From the NCBI GenBank assembly GCA_009809945.1, contig WTPW01001262.1:1-64000 (forward strand): 64,000 bases of DNA. Direction: 5' to 3'. Numbering within the stretch: the first letter of the stretch is position 1; each line of letters begins with the position of its first letter. The notes beneath the pieces were generated by a model that saw only the letters and a list, made by a program, of their open reading frames with translations, was not told the DNA's origin and ran no database searches. Source of the stretch: Gigaspora margarita. Taxonomy: Eukaryota; Glomeromycota; Glomeromycetes; Diversisporales; Gigasporaceae. Position numbers and translations under genes: made by a program. This document shows positions 1 to 10,959 of this stretch, piece after piece.

Positions 1-971
1 ATATAATTAAGTACAAATAATGTGTAAAGTGATTCTTTCGATATATAAGTCGATAGATATTTTTGCAAAATCAAATCAATATTTTTCCGTGTCCCTGCAT
101 TTCGTCACGTACAGGTCCAGTGACCCATTTGTCACATGGAAAGTCCAGTGACTCGCAATAATGTACCACCTTGTGACTCAGTTCACAAGCGGATCAAAAA
201 TCGGCATAGTGAAAATCACAATTAATGTTACACAAGAAACGTGATCGTACCTGTATGGTGCAGATGTTAAAAATCGGCTGTACATATTATACTGATCTAC
301 CCATTTGCGAAAATACTAAGCCATATCATTCCGGTACTTTATAATTATTATATGGATATTTTGGGATAACTAATTACGGGTTTATATTTAAACTACGTGG
401 CCGAATTTGGATATAAGCCCGTGTAAAATTAGTTAACAGCCAGATATCCATATAATAAATAAGGATAGCTGTGCGACATGTGATGATGTGCAGAACCAGT
501 ACAATCACGTATAATATAAAAAATAATATCACGTTACGACATTAGTCAGGAATTACAGATTTAACAATTATATGAATGTTCGAAAATGTCGCAATAGTCA
601 CAAATTTCAAAAATACTGTATCGCAAGAATGTCATAATAGGAATGCATAATGATATATCATTTGAAAACGTTCTTGCTTTATGATAAATGACAAGTGACA
701 ATGAAATAATCATATTAGAAATTGAGAATCACTATTCTTTCCAAGAGTGAACAAACTAAAATCATTACTCCTATTAAAAAATAGGATTATTTCGCAATTT
801 AGGTTGATTTTAAATTGATTGCGGGATTCCAAATTTAGTAATAATTTAGGTCAATTTGAAATTGTGAAATGACGCAGAACACATGTCAATAACCACAAAA
901 TACTAAAGCGCATCATATTACTAAAACATAGATTATTAAACCGCATGTAAAGTAAATTACATAGCTCTAAC
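1..971. other. Non-coding left flank
   Basis: No open reading frame with recognisable protein character was found on either strand. The stretch is AT-rich with scattered CpG. The only structure seen is the hairpin at 345-458, and its last 8 bp are the left target duplication of the hAT-like MITE that follows. Confidence 0.6.
345..458. repeat. Short inverted-repeat (hairpin) element
   Basis: The left arm begins TTATTATATGGATAT and the right arm ends with its exact complement. The arms continue imperfectly through GGGATAACTAATTACGGG on the left and its diverged counterpart on the right. The loop is about 20 bp. It looks like a foldback or MITE remnant; no clear target duplication was found. 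Confidence 0.55.
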
Positions 972-1211
972 CAGTGTTGTACTTTGGACGTTTTTGGACA
1001 TTTTGGACATTTTTTTCAAATTAGAATTACTTAAAATTTTATTAAGATAATCTATTTTAATTTTTTTAAAAATGTCCAGCACCTTATAATTATATATTTA
1101 TTAAATTAATTTATTAATTATTTAAGCCTTGGACATAGGCTTGGACAGTTTTGGACAATCTTGGACGTTGGACAAAAAACACAGTTTGGACACGTCCAAT
1201 GTACAATACTG
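972..1211. mobile_element. hAT-type MITE (240 bp)
   Basis: The ends are CAGTGTTGTACTTTGGACGT and the complement of CAGTATTGTACATTGGACGT, so the terminal inverted repeats differ at two positions. An exact 8-bp target duplication, gctctaac, lies at 964-971 and 1212-1219. A CAG start with an 8-bp duplication is the hAT superfamily signature. The interior is AT-rich, carries repeated TTGGAC motifs and has no coding capacity. A decayed relative sits at 12142-12421. Confidence 0.88.
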
Positions 1212-1212
1212 G

Positions 1213-1824
1213 CTCTAACCATCTTGAGCTATACTATGAACAGGAAAAAAAGAGATATCCATAATACCTTCTAAAACAGGAATAAAGTAGCGCACCAAAA
1301 AGTTAAACTGAACCATCCCTCCACATTTTCATACGATCGCACTGGTATATATTATCGTAGCATTTAGAAATGTGTACCAGGTAGAGCTCTTACCCAGGTC
1401 GGAAACTAGTGACCCGGGTTAATAATTACGGGTCGGGTATCAACCCGGGTCATGACTCAGGTTTATACAGAAATTCGAAACAATTTTAAAGTTAACATTA
1501 GTGTAACGACTCTTGCAAAAATTTATGCAACCTTTACAGCTTTAACGTTAAGTGTGAACTCATACAGAGGGGTCACCGAAATTCTGAGTCAGGATGCGTC
1601 GGGGTGCATCGGAATCATGGTCAGTTGGATCGGAATTGATCAATTTTGCCCCCAAGACCATAAAAAATTTTTACTAATAAATCATGGTATTCATTAAGTA
1701 AATAATGGCATCTGATATTTTTGCTATAGAACCTGCTAACGACTAGGGCTAAACACTAACTAGATCCAATTCATTCGACCCGGAAATTTGGGATAGCCCT
1801 GTAAAAATCGTTAAGTGTGTATGT
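1213..1824. other. Non-coding stretch with GACCCGGGT-like repeats
   Basis: Around 1390-1460 there are several direct and inverted copies of GACCCGGGT/GGGTCGGGT, resembling the termini of the element at 56322-57682. This may be a remnant of that family. No gene was recognised; the 81-residue reading frame here has no familiar motif. Confidence 0.4.
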
Positions 1825-3096
1825 TGTTGTGCTGTAAACTGGTCGTGGTTGGGTCAAACTATACACCTGACTAATCTAATCAACTAAAATACTATCTACT
1901 AAACACTCAAGACTCCTAAACCTTGAACTGGCAGGCAGAAAGAGGCGTGGTTGATTTGGTCTGTGTCTCAAGGTTCATTGGGTCTTGAAGACTTTTCTTT
2001 TCTTATTATGGCAGGGTTTTTAATGTTCAATTTGGATCATGAGCTTCGGTCCAATGTCATGGGGTTTAACTTCAATTGAGCTCGATTCAATTCCAGAGGC
2101 GGTCAGAAATGGAAAATCAATTTAATGCTAAGAGTCACTGGATTGGTTATTAATTGTCAAAGGGTGGTCATGGAATCGTAATGGCTCACTGAATTGCAAT
2201 TGTCAAGGGGTGTTCACAGAATCATAATGGCCAAGAGGTGGTCACAAGATCGATTAGAAATGGTAAAGAGTCGATCACTGAATCATAATTGTCAAAGGGG
2301 TGGTCACAGAATCGTAATGGCCAAGAGGTAGTCATGAGATCAATTAGAAATGGTGAAAGGGTGATCACAAAATTGTAATTGTCAAGGGATGGTCACGGGA
2401 TCGATTGTTAATATCTTTGATTTCGGGGTGGTTATTGTTCAATATAAAGGTAATCAATGCTTCAGTTCAGTATGGTTTCTTATAAATATGCTCAAGAAAG
2501 TGGATATTAATTTCCTCTCTACTTTGTTTTTATCTTATTAACAATTTGTGGAAAAGAATACTACTATTACGAACAAGTTTACAAAAACAATACTATTTGT
2601 TTGTAGGATAAAATTAGTATATGTTTTATTATATAACAAGAAAATGGTACAATATGGAGAAGATAGGTTCTAGAGCTAACATTTCTACTCTAATTTTGAA
2701 GGTTGAGACTCCCTAAGTCTAATTCATACACAATTGTACTGACCTACTTTTACTGTATAGAACTTTTACTATTTAAAACTTAAGTGAGGTTAAGGCCCTT
2801 TTTATACTTTTCAATTCTATACTAAAAAAAAACGTTACAAAAAGAATCTTTTACATCTTTTGAATCTTTTACATCTTTTGAATCTTTTATATCTTTTGAA
2901 TCTTTTGGATCTTTTGAATCTTTTGAATCTTTTGATCTTTTGAGTCAAAAGATTCAAAAGATTTGTGAGCATCGATCCCACTTACTAAAAATCAAAAATA
3001 TCTATATATAAATAAGAATAAATTAAAAAAAAACTAAAAATAGATTTTGAGCACAGCTTTTCTCTGGATTGTGCTAGGTCAATTTTGCCCGTCACA
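1825..3096 (-). repeat. 3' LTR of the retrotransposon
   Basis: Aligns along its length with 14817-16103. Read on the minus strand it starts TGTGACGGGC and ends GCACAACA, giving the usual TG...CA ends. It contains an internal degenerate tandem repeat near 2200-2400 (units with GTCACAGAATCGTAATGG). It keeps many CpG sites that have become TpG/CpA in the other LTR. Confidence 0.85.
2846..2960. repeat. Microsatellite-like TTTTGAATC array inside the LTR
   Basis: Repeats of (TTTTGAATC / TTTTACATC), about 9 bp each, run to an inverted end (TTTTGAGTCAAAAGATTCAAAAGA). The same array is found decayed in the other LTR at about 15865-15975, where it falls in a reading frame of KDLKDPKSS-type residues. 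I consider that frame fortuitous. Confidence 0.6.
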
Positions 3097-3112
3097 ATTC
3101 TCCTCCTCCAAA
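3097..3112 (-). other. Polypurine tract
   Basis: On the minus strand TTTGGAGGAGGAGAAT abuts the TG of the left LTR. A purine-rich tract here primes plus-strand DNA synthesis in LTR retrotransposons. It fixes the left LTR as the 3' LTR and agrees with the minus-strand protein order. Confidence 0.75.
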
Positions 3113-4220
3113 TAAGGCTTGTACCACAAGCCCATGTTGGCTTAAATTTTCATAGAATTGTTTTAAGAGTGCTGCCATTTTGAAGATTCGCATGTTTTGA
3201 GTCCAGTAGATTTGTTCAACCCCATAGGGCTCAAACAAATTGTGAATGCGAGTTGCAGCTCTAACAAAGTAACCACCATACTTCCTTCATGTAGCTGCTT
3301 TTTTGGGTCCACTAGCAGCACAGATTTGAGCACAAAGTAAAAGGAGTATACTAGGGCATCAATTCTCCTTTCTCTCATTTTGGCTCTTTTTACTTCATTG
3401 TCTGTGAGAGCCAATTGCATGGCGATTCCTTGGGTTTCATTATAGGAACAGGGTACAGGAATTACAAATGCAGGTTCTGTCGCAAGTAGGTCTTGTCAAA
3501 TGAGAGCTTCATCAGTAGTTATTCTGGATTTTGGAAATATTATTGATAGTTTGGTGCTGTATCTCCTTCAATAGATATTTTGTAGTTCTTTTATAATTAT
3601 TCTTTGCCCTTAAGGGACCACAGCCTAATGTTGACTTTCTGGTAGACATAATTCAATCAGGCTTTTGGATAGCTTTGTGCATGGTCAATGACTACCAGTT
3701 TGGATTTGGTTTAACATCAGATTATAATATTTGTGGTATATTTTCTTTCTGTTCATCTTTTTTGACACCAATTCCATTTTGATAATAGTATTCCTTCTCA
3801 CTGGATATTTGTCTAGATACACTTTCTGGCTCTTTTCATGAACCTGTAGTGAATGCAGAAAAAGTACACTATGATATCTATTCAGGGCTTTTCTCTAAGA
3901 CTTATCTGGTCTGAAATATGGATGTATTCTTCCTTATTGCCATCCCTCTTAATTTTCTTTTTCTGGAAGTCTTGCTCTTTTTTTTAGTTTAGCTACCCTA
4001 TAACTAGTAGGGGTATAGCACTTTTTTCTTTCTTTTTTTTAATTCTTGCCTTTTTTCCAGATATTCTCAATTGCTTGCTTACTTGTTTGATTTTATGTAT
4101 TATGTTAAAAAAAAATAGTTCTTTTTTAAACTTTTAGACTTTGAATTTGAATAGGGCCACCCAATTTACTCTATTTCATCCTGATCAACCTTACTTTATT
4201 ATCAGGTCTGTTTTTTTTTT

Positions 4221-4255
<35 letters not shown>

Positions 4256-5090
4256 TCATACTGTTACTATATCATAACAATAAAATTTTTAGGTTTTTGT
4301 AAAAAGAAAAATTATTTTAAAAAAAAATTGAAAAAAGAAAGAAAGAAGAAAAAAAAAGAAATAAAAATTTTATGATTTCTATTTAGGCACTAAAATCTAT
4401 TATTCTAACAAGGACTTGTAATTGTCACTTAATAGTTTCCAAATCTTGGTTAGGGTGGTCCAATTAGTGCAGTATAATTGTTCCACCCCAAAGGTGCAAA
4501 GAGCTAATATAACCTCATAGAACTAGTATAGTAGTGCTAGGTCACTATTCTTTGTAATTTAGTAAGTTGTCTTGGTGAAGCCGTGGTAATTAGGGTACTC
4601 AGATAGAAAGTATAAACCAAACTTTCAGTATGCTCCTTCATGCTTACTTCTCTTACTATATTATAGTGAGTGATACTAGCTTTGGCAATCAGATTCTCTT
4701 CTTCAGTAAAAGAGCATAGTGTAGATCAGATAGGAAAAAGGTTTAAAGTATTTATATTGATGTAAATCTGGAGCTAAAGGGTTTATGACTCTATAGAGAC
4801 TTATTTTCTTTTGGTTAGTTCTCTTTACATAGTCCTTTTAGTTCTTTTTATATTTTTCTTTCGTGATAAGCTTTTAGCAATGCCTTATTCACAGGAACTG
4901 CTAAGACTTTGTTACTCAATTTGTGAAGCTTGTACACACTATTTGAGAGAGTATCATATATCTAGTAGGGTTCCTTCCATTTTGAAGCCAGTTTATAGTT
5001 ATATTACTGCTTTTTTTGCATCTACTACCAGTACCTTGTCACTAATATTAATGTTAGATATGGCTCTTAGGTGTTGATTATGCTGTTTTT
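3113..5090 (-). pseudogene. Unassigned decayed block with a Sel1-like motif, inside the retrotransposon
   Basis: On the minus strand, 3748-3795 reads YYQNGIGVKKDEQK. This matches the turn of Sel1-like repeats (Y..NGIGV.KDE..A). Frameshifts follow at once, with KIYHKYYNLM continuing in another frame. The block is matched by 8640-9930: both contain GGCTCTTTT(C/T)ATGAA, a diverged Sel1-like motif and a TATTRTCAG(G/A)T(C/A)TG stretch before a T-run. A second internal duplication relates 3163-3420 (DALVYSFYF) to about 4425-4800 (ESLVYTFYL). It may be host-gene sequence captured by, or inserted into, the element. The Sel1 call rests on one good motif. Confidence 0.4.
4208..4253. repeat. Poly-T tract
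   Basis: A run of T broken only by single other bases, followed at 4310-4366 by an A/G-rich stretch. It is probably a decayed retroposon tail. It has no other visible role. Confidence 0.6.
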
Positions 5091-5101
5091 TTTATTTTTG
5101 C

Positions 5102-5381
5102 TAGGGTTCCACAATTTGATTTGATCTTTAAATATTTGAATCAAATATTTGATCAAATTCAAATTCAAATTTGACTATATTTGATTTGATCAAATTCAAA
5201 TCTGGCCAAATTTGATTTGATTTGACAAATATTTGATTTGATTTGAAAATTACTATTAAAATTTCAAATCAAATTCAAATCCAAATATTTGAATCAAATC
5301 AAATTCAAATCAGGGTCAATTTGATTTGATCAAATTCAAATTGACCCAATATTTGATTTAATTTGAATTTGAGAAACCCTA
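5102..5381. mobile_element. hAT-like MITE made of ATTTGAATTCAAAT-type repeats
   Basis: The termini are TAGGGTTCC and GAAACCCTA. The flanks atttttgc (5094-5101) and attttgct (5382-5389) look like an 8-bp duplication shifted by a one-base slip. The whole interior is built from direct and inverted copies of TTTGATTTGATCAAATTCAAA, so the element can pair with itself in many registers. Confidence 0.6.
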
Positions 5382-5398
5382 ATTTTGCTATGCTATAT

Positions 5399-7240
5399 TT
5401 ATCTGGTATATTACTTCATTAGAAAATTTTATATATAGATATTGATTGATATATAACACTTAATCATTTTATATCAATTATAAAATATTGTTATATATCG
5501 ATTAATTGGATAAAAATCGATATATATCTAAATCGATATATATCATTTTTTTATATTAAATCGTTATATATCTATAAATTGATTATAATCAGAATTATTT
5601 GAAACGACATATAACGATTAACAGATCTTTAATGATTACATAGTGTTTTGACCCATCACCGGGTAAAAAAAATCATCATTCTTTTTTTTTTCTTCTCTCC
5701 TTTTTTTTTCTCTCTCCTTTTCTTCTCTCTCCCTTTTTTTTTTTTTTTCTTTTTTTTTTAATATTTCGAATATATTCGAAATATTTTAGGACTGGAAAAT
5801 CAAGCTAGATCAGTAGATCTGTACCCTAGATCATACCAAGAGCATGTTTGACTAATCTTTTTAAAATGTTTCAATGATTGTAGTACAAGATCAGATTAGA
5901 TCTTTGTTTATTTTTTTTTGTTTATAATTTAGATCTTCTATCACTTTTGCATTGTTTTTTCATTTTCGTTTTGTTTTTTTTGTTACGTTTCGTTTCATTT
6001 AGTATCATTTTGTTTCATTTGTTTTTTCATTTTTTTTCTTTTATTTATTATTTTTTAATTTTTTTTATTTTATTTCTACAAAAAAACACTTTTTGGCACG
6101 AAGTATAGTGACTTTCCAACACCTTGCGCAAGCCAACGCATTGGTGTTGTCCTAGTTGGTGTCATCGCTAGTGTTGTAGTTGATATCATTGTTGGTGTCA
6201 TCATTGGAATTGTCACTAGCTGGTGTCGTTGACATGCCTCTTGGTATTCTTGTAGATGGTATTGCTTAGATTTTTAGTGTTCTTGTAGGTGGTCCATTTG
6301 TTTTTCTTCTCTTGCGTTAATATGGGGTTGTCTTCTCATTTCTCTTGCATTTGTATGGGGTGGTCTTGCTCATTCTCTTGCGTTCGTATGGGGTCGTATG
6401 GGGTAATTTTTCTTGCTTCTCTTGCATTTGTACGGGTGGTATAACGCTATCACTTCTGAGAAATAGTTTTTTTGTTATTTTTTTTATTTACTATTTTTTT
6501 TAGAAAATAGTAAAAATAAGCGAATAGAAGCAAATAGAAGCAAATATGAGCGAATAGAAGCAAATATAATAGTTTATTTTTTTTGTTTTCATTTTTTTCA
6601 TTATTTTTTCAGTTTCATTTTTTGTTTTTTGTTCTTTTTATTTATTTTTTTAATTTTATTTATTTTATTTATTCCTTAATTTAGTAGCGAATATAAGCAA
6701 ATATAAGCAAATATAATCGAAAATAAGCAAATATAAGCAAATATAAGCAAATATAATAGTTTATTTTTTTCATTTTCATTTTATTTTCATTATTTTTTTT
6801 CGGTTTCATTCTTTTTTGGTTTTATTTTTTTGTCTTTTTTTTTATAATAATATATAATAAAATATGTAATATTTAAAATATATATAATATATAATAATAA
6901 ATAAAAAAATAAAATTTTACATTAAATTGTGAAAACTTGCGAATATTGTATATTTAATTTAAATATAATATATAATAATAATAAATAAAAAAAAATTTTA
7001 GAAAACGCGAAAACTTGCGAAAACCTGTAAAACGTTTAAAAATTTGCAAAAAGCATGATTATATGAATATAATAATTATTAATTGATATTATATTCGATA
7101 TATATCGATTTAACCAGATATATATTGATTACTATCACTATCGATGATAATCGGCAGGGTAGTGTGTAATTGATATATATCCTATATATATCCAAATGGT
7201 TAGTAATCGATATATTTCAGTCTATTTTTTTTGCTAATGT
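5399..7240. repeat. AT-rich low-complexity tract with ATCGATATATATC and AAATATAAGC repeats
   Basis: Both margins (5440-5620 and 7060-7220) carry copies of ATCGATATATATC in both orientations, which suggests one inserted unit. Inside are two tandem arrays of GCGAATAGAA/GCAAATATAA 10-12-mers (6515-6570 and 6687-6758). A degenerate array of GGTGTCATC/GGTATTGTT units lies at 6140-6290, and there are long T-runs. No gene was seen. Similar GGTGTCATC units recur at 24672-24770 and 25180-25330. Confidence 0.5.
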
Positions 7241-7269
7241 TTTCATACACTTCTGGTAGGTTAGTATTA

Positions 7270-7905
7270 AGTTTATATAGTTATTATTTAATAGTCCTAT
7301 TTAACAAATATTCAGATATACTTGAATATATTGGTAGTTGGGCCTCCTTCCATACACCAAATAAAAAGGTGTTTCACAGGTTGTAGCCTGCTTTGCAGTA
7401 CAGTAAGCAAATAGTATGAATAGAATTAGCAGGTTCTAGTTAGTATATTTATCACCAATCTTTATAAGTGATGTTTAATACTCAAAGCTACAAGTAGTTT
7501 ATTAATAACCCAATTTCAGAAATGTGAGCCTTGATCTGGTAGTATGATACTCAGATATCCATGTCTACAAATTAATTTCTTATAGATGAACTTTGCTACT
7601 TCTTCTGCATTGGCTCTAGGAATAGCACAAGCTTCAGGCCATTTGGTCATATAGTTAGTCACTATAACTATATACTTATTTGATTATGGCAGAATTGGCA
7701 AGGAACTGACTATGTCTATTCCTATTCTGTGAAAAAGAAGCTTTTACTAGTATCAGGTGTAATAATTCTTTGGTTTTCTTTTCTCTATGCTTTTGATAGC
7801 TTTCACATGTTTTAACATAATTGCTTATATTATTATACATTTTTGGCTGGTAGTATAGATCTTGAATCTTGTTAAACATAATGTCTTTTTCAAAATGGCA
7901 CCCAA
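7270..7905 (-). pseudogene. Retrotransposon integrase fragment
   Basis: The minus-strand translation starts with KIQDLYYQPKMYNNISNYVK and then TCESYQK, the H2C2 zinc-binding module of Ty3/gypsy integrases. Frameshifts later the catalytic core follows: GIDIVSSLP (first Asp), ACAIPRANAEEVAKFIYK, then LPDQGSHF (second Asp). Stops interrupt it (for example after GSHF and before KYIVIV). The enzyme would join element cDNA to host DNA; this copy cannot. It lies downstream of RNase H as expected, but about 3 kb further away than normal because of inserted sequence. Confidence 0.8.
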
Positions 7906-8404
7906 CAAATAGTCATGTGCCAAGGCTAGTATAGTTTCCAGTTCCACTTCTTGTAATAATCAAATTAAAATTTTTTTTCTTATTTGGCTTAAATAAGCTT
8001 CAGTTTTTGATATTATATTAGCAGCTTTGCTTGACTAGCCAGTTTTTCTGCTGATTATCATAATGCAGTGATACTAGTCTATATTTAAAGTAGCTTTTTA
8101 GTACTGCATACTGTTGAAGTTCTACAGTTTCTAATCAAATGCTTTATGTTCATCTTTTTTTGCCAGAATACCAACAATCTGAACTAGATTTAGTTTTATG
8201 TCAGGTTTAGGTATTGGTTTGATTCCTTTCTTAATTGGTTTGTAGTAATTTCTTAACTTCAATTTTTAGGTCCAATTATAAAACTATAATGCTTATTCAG
8301 ATCAGTTTGATTTTGTCAATCAAGGCTTGGTCTTTATTTTGCTTAGAATGACCCATATAGTACAGAATACAAAAATAGATTTTATAGAACAGGTAATTGT
8401 TATA

Positions 8405-8581
8405 GGATCCTAAAATATATATAGATAGGTCAGGTATTAGTTTGCTTATTTTTGGGGGTTTTATGCAGATTTTTTTTATTTTTAGTAAATTTTTGCTTAT
8501 TTTTGAGGTCTTTTCTGCAAATCTTTTTATTTTCAGCAATTTTATAATTAATCTGACCCATCTATATATATTTCAGGGTCC
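8405..8581. mobile_element. MULE-like MITE (177 bp), older copy
   Basis: The ends are GGATCCTAAAATATATATAG and the complement of GGACCCTGAAATATATATAG. The family is defined by the better copy at 21547-21725. The interior keeps the same AGCAAA...TGCAGA segments. Flanks share only attgtt, so the original ~10-bp duplication has decayed. It is inserted in the retrotransposon. Confidence 0.7.
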
Positions 8582-8639
8582 TATTGTTCTTGTTGTCTTT
8601 TTTTTTCTCATTTAGTAGATAATTGTTCAATACTTAAGA

Positions 8640-9930
8640 TAGGTAGTATTGATTTCATAGGTGATATATTAATAAACAGTTTTTATTTAAACCTAACCTT
8701 TTGGACTTGCATACTTTGCCTTTTCAAGCTCATCGCTAGTCAATATTTCCTCTCAAAAAATTTTTTCTAAAAATTTTTCAGGAATTGGACCAGAGTGTTA
8801 ACTATCAAGTTTTTATATAATTCTATTATTGTTTGTTTTTTGAGCCTTATTGGCATTTGTTTGTTCCAGTAGAATATAAGTCATATGTGCCTCATTTTCT
8901 TTTAATTTTGGCTCTCTACTATTAATTTGTTAGAGTTTGTTACAACTTGAGCCAGAACATAACAACCTGGACTGGATTCAATTTTTAGTTGGATTTTAGA
9001 ATTTGGTTAGTTTTCTTATTCATCTTTTTCAATACTGACTCTATTTTATAGCAATATTTATCCTTGTAGATATTTTTCTTAAATATTTTTTTCTGGCTCT
9101 TTTTATGAAACTATGATATATATGATATGTTTTTGACAATTTAAGCTGATTATGGAAAAATTTTTGGAGCACACTTGGAAGGCATATTAGTAGTTCCAGA
9201 AAACTATAGATTGCTTGTCTTCAATATATAGGCAGGTCTGATCACATAACTTTATTTTGCTCTTACTGATGTATTTGATAAGAAGTCTTAATTCTGTTGT
9301 TAACAGTCTTTTACTGCTAGTAGTTTAGTTAAAATAGGGTAAATAGGGCCCCTCAACATACCTTAATCCTGACCAATTTTTCTCTATTGTCAGATATGTT
9401 TTTTTTTTGAAATCTTAACAAAATTGTTACTAGATTTTATGGTTACAGGGTAGCACTCATGAGGTAACAAAAAAATAATGTGGTTTCATAAATTGTTATA
9501 TAAATTTGTCTCTAAATTGAGCTTAGATTCTGATAATATTATTACAATATTGTTTCTATATAGTAGCAATATTGTAACAATATGTTTCAAGATTTGCAGG
9601 TTTTTGTAAAGCAGAAAGAAAAGAAATAAAAAAATTTTTTTACATGCTGTAATAAGCTTCACAATCTATATAGTCATTAAGAGGTTGGGCTTACACATCA
9701 AGTTGATATCTATATTAGTTGTAAGATCTTCATTAGTTTCAATATTCCAGCTTTGTCTAAGTAGAAGGAAGAAACTTAGTGCACAATTTTTATATTTTCT
9801 TTCTCAAATTCTAGTCCTATAGTTAGCACTCCTCATAAAGATATATCAATAAAGTATATTTTATCAATATCTATGGTTTGGATATCAGTTCTGAGATTAT
9901 AATAATTTGGTGTCTTATACTGATACCTAT
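8640..9930 (-). pseudogene. Second copy of the Sel1-like decayed block
   Basis: Collinear with part of 3.5-4.4 kb. Shared anchors are TTTTTCTGGCTCTTTTTATGAA at 9085-9107 (TTTCTGGCTCTTTTCATGAA there) and TATTGTCAGATATG near 9389. A broken IEKDE motif on the minus strand matches VKKDE. It lies between the RNase H and integrase parts, where Ty3/gypsy elements normally have nothing of this size. No intact frame remains. Confidence 0.4.
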
Positions 9931-9940
9931 TTATTGAGGC

Positions 9941-10619
9941 TAGAGGTCTTAGCTAGGTCAAGTCTAACTCAACCCAACTTGGGTCTGACCCAACTAGGGT
10001 AGGTTGGGTCAGATAAAACATGGGTCAGATCAGATCCAGATTAGAGAAAACCTGAGTTGGGTCAGATTCAGATCAGATTATATTCAATAATTGCAAGTAG
10101 TCACTACATTGTAAAATTAAATTTTACTATGTTAATCGATAAAATTAGCTTAAATAAACTTGTTTAAAAGAACAAATGCACATACTTTGAAATTTTATCC
10201 AATTTGGATAACTTTTTATTATTTGACTTTTAATTTTTACATTCGTCAAACTTATTTTTTAAAAAGATTCTAATTTTTTTTGTTGAACGTAAAACTTAAA
10301 AGTCAAATAATAAAATTTCTCTGATTGGAATAAAAATTTTAGTATTTATGCATTTTAATCTCCCAAACAAGTTTACTTAAGCAGGCATCATCGATTTATA
10401 TAGTAAAATTTAGACTTTACTATGTAGCAACTATTATTAACTCAGGTTCAACCTGAGTTGGGTTGGGTTGGATCAACTGGGTCGGGTTTGACATGAGGCA
10501 GGTCAGACCTGGGTCGGATGTAACATAAGACAGGTCAAATTTGAGTTAGGATTTGATTCAAGTGGGTCTAACCTGAGTCATATCCAAATCTGACCCAACC
10601 TGACCCACTAAAATCTCTA
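9941..10619. mobile_element. hAT-like non-autonomous element (679 bp)
   Basis: An exact 8-bp target duplication, attgaggc, lies at 9933-9940 and 10620-10627. The ends are TAGAGGTCTTAG and the complement of TAGAGATTTTAG. Subterminal regions are crowded with GGGTCAGAT/GACCCAAC motifs in both orientations. A hairpin-core repeat (10091-10437) sits in the middle. No transposase is encoded. It interrupts the retrotransposon. Confidence 0.88.
10091..10437. repeat. Hairpin-core repeat, copy A
   Basis: Near-palindromic, with arms of about 170 bp. The left arm has AGTAGTCACTACATTGTAAA and TTAAATAAACTTGTTT; the right arm has AAACAAGTTTACTTAA and TTTACTATGTAGCAACTA. The apex carries ACATTCG / GAACGTA. 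Same family as 17885-18236, 23722-24068 and 29340-29720. Confidence 0.8.
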
Positions 10620-10959
10620 ATTGAGGCCCATGCTATCATTTGGTTAGTTTTCATAGCTAATTTAGTAAAGAGGGTCTGTTAGTACCTTTTTCAATCCAAT
10701 TTGCTAGTGGTAAGTTCTTTTTTCTAATCCTCTTCTGGTAACATTCTGTCTTCACAGTCTATAACACTTTATTCTTCTTCTGAATCCATAATATTCCAGA
10801 TAATTATTTCTACTTCATTATTAGAATTTTTAAAAAATTTTCTGTGCAATAGCTTGGAAGACTTCTATTTCATTTACTGGTTTGGTTTCAGGTGCTATAG
10901 GGAACTCTCTAGTAAGAATTTTAGAGCCTAATTCAGTAGCTTTCCCCATATCTGCTGCA

